Assembly: GCF_009749525.1 (NCBI RefSeq)
Contig: NZ_WOAC01000018.1
Coordinates: 1-64,000, forward strand
Direction: 5' to 3'
DNA: 64,000 bases
DNA from: Mesorhizobium xinjiangense
Lineage (GTDB): Bacteria > Pseudomonadota > Alphaproteobacteria > Rhizobiales > Rhizobiaceae
Part shown: positions 58,702 to 64,000 of the stretch, piece by piece
How positions within the stretch are numbered: position 1 is the first letter of the stretch
How the letters are laid out: each line of letters begins with the position of its first letter
Notes under the pieces: model-generated
The model's database searches: none
Seen by the model: the letters and a program-made list of their open reading frames with translations, nothing else
What the model was told of the DNA's origin: nothing
Made by a program: the position numbers and the translations under genes

Positions 58702-59000
58702 CCAGTTTGAAGGAACTGAAGAAAAAATGGATGAAGGACGCTGAATTCAAGACCGAGTACGATGCCATGGAAGAAGAATTCGCCGTAGCGGCAGCGCTGT
58801 TTGATGCGCGGGCCAAGGCACATATGACCCAGGAAGAGGTCGCCAGGGCGATGGGAACAACCCAGGCCGTGATCGCGCGCCTCGAGGGGGGCGGGTCGCT
58901 TCCGTCGACGCGCACCCTCAAGAAATTTGCGCAGGCCACCGGCATGCGCCTGCGGATCAGCTTCGAGCCTGACACCCCCCACTCGGCGCCGCCATCCTGA
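58698..59000 (+). CDS. HigA-like XRE-family antitoxin
   Basis: A 100-residue protein with a C-terminal-shifted helix-turn-helix (MTQEEVARAMGTTQAVIARL, residues 43-62) and an N-terminal helical part that binds the toxin. It is downstream of the toxin, the order typical of HigBA, and starts within the toxin stop (ATGA). It probably represses the pair through the inverted repeat at 58344-58376. Its stop abuts the aminotransferase stop on the other strand. Confidence 0.87.
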   Translation: MTSLKELKKKWMKDAEFKTEYDAMEEEFAVAAALFDARAKAHMTQEEVARAMGTTQAVIARLEGGGSLPSTRTLKKFAQATGMRLRISFEPDTPHSAPPS

Positions 59001-60167
59001 TCACAGCCCTTCAATCCACCGCGCCAGACGCTCGGTCGCCTCTTCCACCTGATCGAGACGGCGGTGGAAGCAAAACCGCAGGCAGGTCTCGCCGCCCGGG
59101 CCGAAGGCCGTGCCCGGCGCCAGGCCGACATTGGCCTTGTCGACGATATCGAGCGCGGCGCGGCGCGAATCGGTGAGACCGTCGACGGCAAAAAACATGT
59201 AAAACGCGCCGGCCGGCGGCGTGAATCGGACCCGGCCGGTGGCCGCGAGCCCGCGGGCGACGATGTCGCGCGCACGGTGGGCGCGGGAAACCTGCTCGGC
59301 GATAAACGGTTCGCCCTTTTCCAGCGCCGCCACGGCACCGCGCTGCAGGAAGGCCGGCACGCCCGAGTTGGAATATTGCACGAGGTTCTCGAACACGCGC
59401 TGCAAATCGGGATGGATCCGCATCCAGCCGATGCGCCAGCCGGTCATCGCCCAGTTCTTGGAAAAGCTGTTGACGAAAAGGACGCGATCCTCGGGCTCCA
59501 TGACGTCGTAAAAGGAGGGTGCCCGTCCGCCGGAATAATGGAACAGCGCGTAGATCTCGTCAGCCACGATCCACAGACCGTGACGACGCGCGACGTCCAA
59601 AATGGCTTTCAGCGTGTCGGGATCGGCCGTCCAGCCGGTCGGATTGGATGGCGTATTGACGAAGATGGCACGCGTCTTCGGCGTGATCGCCGCCTCGATC
59701 GCGTCGACATCGACAAACCAGCCATTGTCCGAACGTTCCAGCACCACCGGCACGGGTCGCGCGCCGGCGACGCCGGCCGCGGCGGCAAGGTTTGGCCAGG
59801 CAGGCGAGAGATAGACGATTTCCTCGCCCGCCCCCACCGTCGCTTGCAGCGCCAGCACGATGGAATGCATGCCCGACCCGGTGACCAGAAATTCCTCGGG
59901 AGCGAATGCCCGGCCGAAATGGCGCGCGTGATAATCGGCCAGCGCCTGCCGCAATTCGGGAATGCCGCGCTGCCAGGTGTAGAAGGTCTCGCCGGCGGTC
60001 ATTCCCGCCGTGGCGGCCTCGCAGATGAAGTCCGGCGTCGGTAGGTCGCCCTCGCCGGCCCACAGCGGAATCAGTCCCTCGCGCCCGCGCCCATGATCCA
60101 TGATTTCGGTAATACCGCTTTCAGGGGCCTGGCGGGCGTCCAGGCGAAGATGGTCGATAAGGGACAT
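59001..60167 (-). CDS. PLP-dependent aminotransferase (class I/II)
   Basis: A 388-residue fold-type I aminotransferase. IPLWAGEGDLPTPDFICEAA lies near residue 35, VNTPSNPTGWTADPDTLKAI near 170, and the Schiff-base lysine in FVNSFSKNWAMTGWRIGW near 238. The arginine for the substrate carboxylate is in GETCLRFCFH near 365. It resembles aspartate/aromatic-type enzymes; the substrate is not fixed. The ATG at 60167 is chosen over a TTG 21 bases upstream. Confidence 0.87.
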   Translation of the reverse strand: MSLIDHLRLDARQAPESGITEIMDHGRGREGLIPLWAGEGDLPTPDFICEAATAGMTAGETFYTWQRGIPELRQALADYHARHFGRAFAPEEFLVTGSGMHSIVLALQATVGAGEEIVYLSPAWPNLAAAAGVAGARPVPVVLERSDNGWFVDVDAIEAAITPKTRAIFVNTPSNPTGWTADPDTLKAILDVARRHGLWIVADEIYALFHYSGGRAPSFYDVMEPEDRVLFVNSFSKNWAMTGWRIGWMRIHPDLQRVFENLVQYSNSGVPAFLQRGAVAALEKGEPFIAEQVSRAHRARDIVARGLAATGRVRFTPPAGAFYMFFAVDGLTDSRRAALDIVDKANVGLAPGTAFGPGGETCLRFCFHRRLDQVEEATERLARWIEGL

Positions 60168-60198
60168 ACACAATACCGTTTGACGCAATGGGGAGGGA

Positions 60199-60226
60199 GC
60201 CGGCCGCGGCCAAATCGGCGGCCGGC
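60199..60226 (-). terminator. Hairpin downstream of mscL
   Basis: GCCGGCCGC and GCGGCCGGC form a perfect 9-bp stem around a 10-base loop. It begins 25 bases after the mscL stop on the minus strand. There is no marked T-run. Confidence 0.5.
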
Positions 60227-60250
60227 GCTAAACTGTCGAGAAAAGCCGGA

Positions 60251-60682
60251 TTACTTGCCCTTGGCAAGCAAGTCACGGATCTCGGTGAGAAGCTGGACAT
60301 CGGCTGGCGGCGGTGCGGCCGCGGGCGCCTCCTTCTCCGTTTCCAGCTTGCGGCGAAGATTGTTCACGAACTTGATCATCAGGAAGATGATCCAGGCAAG
60401 AATAAGGAAATTGATGACGACGGTCAGGAAGCTGCCATAGGCGAAGACTGCGCCCTGCTCGCGCGCCGCGTCCAGACTCAATGCTGTAACCTGCGATGAC
60501 AAGGGAATGAAATAATTAGAGAAATCGAAACCGCCGAAGATGGCGCCGACGAGCGGCATGATGATATCGTCGGTCAGCGATTTGACGATCAGCCCAAAGG
60601 CACCGCCAATGATGACGCCCACCGCCAGATCCATCACATTGCCCTTGGAAACGAATTCCTGGAATTCCTTCAGCATGGACAT
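60251..60682 (-). CDS. mscL: Large-conductance mechanosensitive channel MscL
   Basis: A 143-residue inner-membrane channel that opens on membrane stretch. [20 protein letters not shown] with [20 protein letters not shown] is the first segment; the second is [20 protein letters not shown] near residue 85. The C-terminal helix bundle is [11 protein letters not shown]-like ([13 protein letters not shown]). AAAGGAAAGGCC precedes the ATG. The length is standard. Confidence 0.95.
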   Translation of the reverse strand: MSMLKEFQEFVSKGNVMDLAVGVIIGGAFGLIVKSLTDDIIMPLVGAIFGGFDFSNYFIPLSSQVTALSLDAAREQGAVFAYGSFLTVVINFLILAWIIFLMIKFVNNLRRKLETEKEAPAAAPPPADVQLLTEIRDLLAKGK

Positions 60683-60894
60683 GGCCTTTCCTTTTCATCC
60701 CGGTTGGCGTTCCAAATTGCGCCAGCGACTACCGAATTTATAGCCGCGCCGGGACAAAAGGAAACGTGGAAGTTGCACCGAGGTCGCATCGACTGGGCGT
60801 CCGGGTGCGACCGATACTGTCTAATGTCCCGCAGCGTGGATTGCCATGGCGGCGATCTGCGACATAGTCTGCCGGTTGGGAGGAATCATTGTCC

Positions 60895-63800
60895 ATGCAT
60901 GGCTGGGTCGTCGTCATCATCGCGATCGCCTATGTCACCATGCTGTTCGCCGTGGCGAGCATCGGCGACCGGCGTGCCGCGAGAGGCGAGCCGAGCCGGC
61001 TCCGGCCCTATATCTATTCACTCAGCCTGGCGATCTACTGCACGTCGTGGACCTTCTTCGGCTCTGTCGGCCTGGCATCCGAGCGCGGGCCGGAATTCCT
61101 GACCATCTATATCGGCCCGATCCTGGTCTTCCTGTTCGGCTTTCCGCTCTTGCGGCGCATCATCCGGCTGGCCAAGGCCGAGCGAATCACCTCGATTGCC
61201 GATTTTCTCGCCGCGCGCTACGGCAAGAGCTTCGCAGTGGCCTCGATCGCCACCATCATCGCCACGGTCGGCGCCCTGCCCTATATCGCGCTGCAGCTCA
61301 AGGCGATCTCCGATTCCGTCGACCTGATGGTGACCCACTACAATGGCGCCCCACCCAAGCTCGACTTCATTCTGGGCGACATCTCGCTGCTGGTCGCGGC
61401 ATTGCTGGCCGCCTTTGCCGTGCTCTTCGGCACCCGCCACACCGATGCCACAGAACACCAGGACGGCATCATCCTCGCCGTGGCGGTGGAATCGGTGGTC
61501 AAGCTCGCCGCCTTCCTGGCCATAGGCGGCCTTGTCGCCTTCTTCCTGTTCGGCAGCCCGGCCGGGCTCATCGAGACGATCAGCGGCAATCCGCAGGTCG
61601 AGGCGGCGTCCTCCTACCCCACCACGCCCGCCACATGGTTCGTCATGACCATGCTGAGCGCCTTCGCCATCATCATGCTGCCACGCCAGTTCTACGTGAT
61701 GATCGTGGAAAACCGCGGCGAAGGCGAGTTGCGCAAGGCGACCTGGGTGTTCCCGGCCTATCTGGTGCTCATCAATCTCTTCGTGCTGCCGATCGCCTTT
61801 GCCGGACTGGCGGTGGTCGGTGACCGCACCAGCGCTGACCTCTACGTTCTGTCGCTGCCCCTGCTCACCGGCCACGACTTCATTGCCATGGCCGCCTTCA
61901 TCGGCGGCCTGTCGGCGGCGACCGCCATGGTGATCGTCGCCAGCGTCGCGCTGGCGATCATGATCTCCAACGATCTCGTCATCCCGCTCCTGTTCCGCCG
62001 CATGCTGATGGCCGACAGCCGCGACAAGGAAGACTGGTCGAACCTCATCCTGAACGTGCGGCGCGCGGCGATCATCTTCATCCTCTTCGCGGCCTTCCTT
62101 TACTACCGCGAATCGACCGGCAACACACGCCTCGCCTCGATCGGGCTGATGTCGTTCGCGGCCATCGCCCAGTTCGCACCATCCTTCCTCGGCGGTCTCG
62201 TCTGGCGCCGCGCCAACGCCCGCGGCGCCATCATCGGCATGGTCGGCGGCATCAGCGTTTGGGCCTACACGCTTCTGTTTCCCTCGCTCGCGCCGGCGGA
62301 CCTGCCGCTCGTCGTCCACGGCCTCTTCGGCCTGGAGGCGCTGCGCCCACAGGCCCTGTTCGGGCTGGAGGCGGAACCGCTGACGCATGGCGTGTTCTGG
62401 AGCATGCTCGTCAATGCGGGCGGCTTCGTGCTCGGCTCGCTGTCGCGCCCGGCCCTGCCGCTGGAGCGCATCCAGGCGTCGATCTTCGTGCCGCGCGAGG
62501 TCGGCCCGATGCCGAGCCTGCGCCGCTTCCGCACCGCGGTGACGGTCAACGACCTGAAGGACACGATCGCGCGCTATCTCGGCGTCGAGCGCACGGAACG
62601 GTCCTTCGAAACCTATATGCGCCGCGAGGGCCGGCGGCTCGCCGGCAACGAGCAGGCCAGCATGGCGCTCATCCGCTTTTCGGAGCAATTGCTGACCAGC
62701 GCAGTCGGCTCGTCCTCGGCCCGGCTCATCCTTTCGCTGCTCTTCCAGCGCCATGACCGCACGGCCAAGGACGCCTTCCGCCTGCTCGACGACGCCTCCG
62801 AGGCGCTGCAGCACAATCGCGACCTGCTGCAGATCGCGCTCGACCAGATGGAACAGGGCATCACGGTCTTTGACCCCGATTTCCGGCTGACATGCTGGAA
62901 CCGCCAGTACCGCCTGCTGTTCGATTTGCCGGACGAACTGGGCCAGGTCGGCGTCTCGCTGGGGCAGATCCTGGAGCATCTGGCCGTCCGCGGCGACATC
63001 GCCCATGGCAGTGAGGCGGCGACGCTGGAGCGCATGACGACCTTCGGCAAGCCGTGGCAACTGGAACTCAAGACCATTGGCCGCATCATCGAACTGCGTT
63101 CCAATCCGATGCCCGACGGCGGGATCGTCGCGACCTATGCCGACATCACGGCGCGCGTCCAGGCCGATCTTGCGCTGAAGGCGGCCAACGAGACGCTGGA
63201 ACAGCGCGTGGCAAGCCGCACAGCCGAACTGATGCGCGTCAACGAGGAACTGGCGCAGGCGCAGACGATCGCCGAGGAGGCCAATCTCGGCAAGACGAAG
63301 TTTCTCGCCGCCGCCGGCCACGACATCCTGCAGCCGCTCAACGCCGCACGGCTCTATTGCTCGACGCTGATCGAAAAGACGGGCACCGGTGCGCTCGGCG
63401 AAACGGCCGTCAGCATCGAGTCCTCGCTCGAATCCGTCGAGGGCATCCTCGGGGCCGTGCTCGACATTTCACGCCTCGACACGGGCGCAATGAAGCCCGT
63501 CGTCTCCACCTTCCGGCTCGAGGCGCTGCTGCGCCAGATCGCGACCGATTTTCAGCCCATGGCGCAAGAAAAGGGGCTGGAACTGAGTTTCGTGCCCTGC
63601 TCGCTCACAGTCTCCACCGACCGCAACCTGTTGCGCCGGCTGATCCAGAATCTGGTATCGAACGCGATCAAATACACGCCGAAAGGCCGGGTGCTGGTCG
63701 GTGCACGCCGGCGCGGCGAACTGGTCGAGATCCAGGTTCTCGATTCGGGCATCGGCATACCGGGCGACAAGCTCAACACGGTTTTCCGCGAGTTCACCCG

Positions 63801-64000
63801 GCTCGACGAAGGCGCGCGGGAAGCCCAGGGCCTGGGCCTCGGCCTGTCGATCGTCGACCGCATCGCCCGCGTTTTGCGCCTGGAGATACAATTGCAGTCG
63901 CACAAGGGACGCGGCACACGCTTTTCGGTCATCCTTCCGGTGGCCGAAGCGATTGCCACAGAAGCCCCCGGCCCGGCCCATGCCGAGCACGGATCTGCCT
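60895..64000 (+). CDS. Sodium/solute-symporter-type sensor histidine kinase, cut by window end
   Basis: At least 1035 residues, open to the last base. Residues 1 to about 480 form an SSS-type membrane domain of about 13 segments (WVVVIIAIAYVTMLFAVASI; YIYSLSLAIYCTSWTFFGSV). A linker and a PAS domain (LDQMEQGITVFDPDFRLTCW, near 660) follow, then a coiled coil. The kinase core has the phospho-acceptor H809 in AAGHDILQPLNAARLYC, the N box LIQNLVSNAIKYTPKG, DSGIGIPGDKL and GLGLGLSIVDRIA. A receiver may follow outside the window. This architecture is that of CbrA-like kinases that sense carbon or amino-acid flux. GGAGG lies 11 bases before the ATG; a TTG 6 bases upstream is an alternative start. 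Confidence 0.88.
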   Translation, partial: MHGWVVVIIAIAYVTMLFAVASIGDRRAARGEPSRLRPYIYSLSLAIYCTSWTFFGSVGLASERGPEFLTIYIGPILVFLFGFPLLRRIIRLAKAERITSIADFLAARYGKSFAVASIATIIATVGALPYIALQLKAISDSVDLMVTHYNGAPPKLDFILGDISLLVAALLAAFAVLFGTRHTDATEHQDGIILAVAVESVVKLAAFLAIGGLVAFFLFGSPAGLIETISGNPQVEAASSYPTTPATWFVMTMLSAFAIIMLPRQFYVMIVENRGEGELRKATWVFPAYLVLINLFVLPIAFAGLAVVGDRTSADLYVLSLPLLTGHDFIAMAAFIGGLSAATAMVIVASVALAIMISNDLVIPLLFRRMLMADSRDKEDWSNLILNVRRAAIIFILFAAFLYYRESTGNTRLASIGLMSFAAIAQFAPSFLGGLVWRRANARGAIIGMVGGISVWAYTLLFPSLAPADLPLVVHGLFGLEALRPQALFGLEAEPLTHGVFWSMLVNAGGFVLGSLSRPALPLERIQASIFVPREVGPMPSLRRFRTAVTVNDLKDTIARYLGVERTERSFETYMRREGRRLAGNEQASMALIRFSEQLLTSAVGSSSARLILSLLFQRHDRTAKDAFRLLDDASEALQHNRDLLQIALDQMEQGITVFDPDFRLTCWNRQYRLLFDLPDELGQVGVSLGQILEHLAVRGDIAHGSEAATLERMTTFGKPWQLELKTIGRIIELRSNPMPDGGIVATYADITARVQADLALKAANETLEQRVASRTAELMRVNEELAQAQTIAEEANLGKTKFLAAAGHDILQPLNAARLYCSTLIEKTGTGALGETAVSIESSLESVEGILGAVLDISRLDTGAMKPVVSTFRLEALLRQIATDFQPMAQEKGLELSFVPCSLTVSTDRNLLRRLIQNLVSNAIKYTPKGRVLVGARRRGELVEIQVLDSGIGIPGDKLNTVFREFTRLDEGAREAQGLGLGLSIVDRIARVLRLEIQLQSHKGRGTRFSVILPVAEAIATEAPGPAHAEHGSA

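Noticed and set aside
58042-59000. Genomic island integrated at tRNA-Thr
   Set aside because: Only a two-gene toxin-antitoxin pair follows. No integrase and no repeated tRNA 3' end are visible.
61018-63321. A 767-codon minus-strand open frame
   Set aside because: It is antisense to the sensor kinase, whose domains are unmistakable. The translation is low-complexity and charged.

Overview
The window is chromosomal DNA from a high-GC alphaproteobacterium, most likely of the Hyphomicrobiales (Rhizobiales). This rests on the gene order murA - DUF2948 - hisD - UPF0262 - LMW phosphatase - infA - maf - yacG - tRNA-Phe (53.0-57.6 kb and just left of it), on an acetoacetyl-CoA synthetase, on a ScfR/RamB-type regulator divergent from aceA, and on interspersed palindromic repeats of the kind common in rhizobial intergenic regions. 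No genus is claimed.

Layout. 0-0.6 kb: the end of an IS21-family element and palindromic repeats. 0.6-4.6 kb: acetoacetyl-CoA synthetase and an AsmA-like protein. 4.6-10.4 kb: a putrescine-type ABC transporter (potFGHI, minus strand) and a glutamine-synthetase-like enzyme. 10.5-14.2 kb: acylphosphatase, a quinone-oxidoreductase-like protein, a LysR regulator, a pRiA4b ORF-3-like protein and a RelE/ParE-type toxin-antitoxin pair. 14.2-17.6 kb: a fatty-acyl-responsive regulator divergent from isocitrate lyase. 17.8-21.5 kb: a degenerate receiver protein, a second glutamine-synthetase-like enzyme, a four-helix-bundle cassette bounded by inverted octamer arrays, and a PuuB-like oxidase. 21.5-26.4 kb: an SLC13 permease, an SDR, a HepT/MntA pair and an aldehyde dehydrogenase. 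26.6-30.7 kb: a complete zwf-pgl-edd Entner-Doudoroff operon. 30.9-33.0 kb: a retron. 33.0-33.9 kb: gene-free, repeat-bearing DNA. 33.9-43.1 kb: GlxA-type regulator, folD, proC, an SAF-domain oxidoreductase, LysR, and a siderophore receptor with its inner-membrane transporter. 43.1-45.5 kb: nspC and carboxynorspermidine dehydrogenase. 45.7-51.4 kb: an adenylate cyclase, an AI-2E-type permease, an ArsC-MFS fusion with ArsR, and a DUF4168 protein. 51.7-60.7 kb: housekeeping genes, two tRNAs, a HigBA pair, an aminotransferase and mscL. 60.9 kb to the edge: a symporter-coupled sensor kinase, cut by the window.

How the genes work together. Polyamines are the main theme: uptake (pot), gamma-glutamylation (two GS paralogues), oxidation (PuuB-like), aldehyde oxidation (ALDH) and carboxyspermidine-route synthesis (nspC plus the dehydrogenase). 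Central carbon genes cover the glyoxylate shunt, acetoacetate activation and the Entner-Doudoroff route.

Two loci deserve most attention. The first is a retron with an NDT-like effector, a reverse transcriptase carrying both retron hallmarks (NAxxH and VTG), and an msr-msd RNA that can be folded by hand. The second is the four-helix-bundle gene bounded by seven copies of GGGCAGTA and five perfect copies of its reverse complement. It sits exactly between a stop codon and the next start codon of a polyamine operon.
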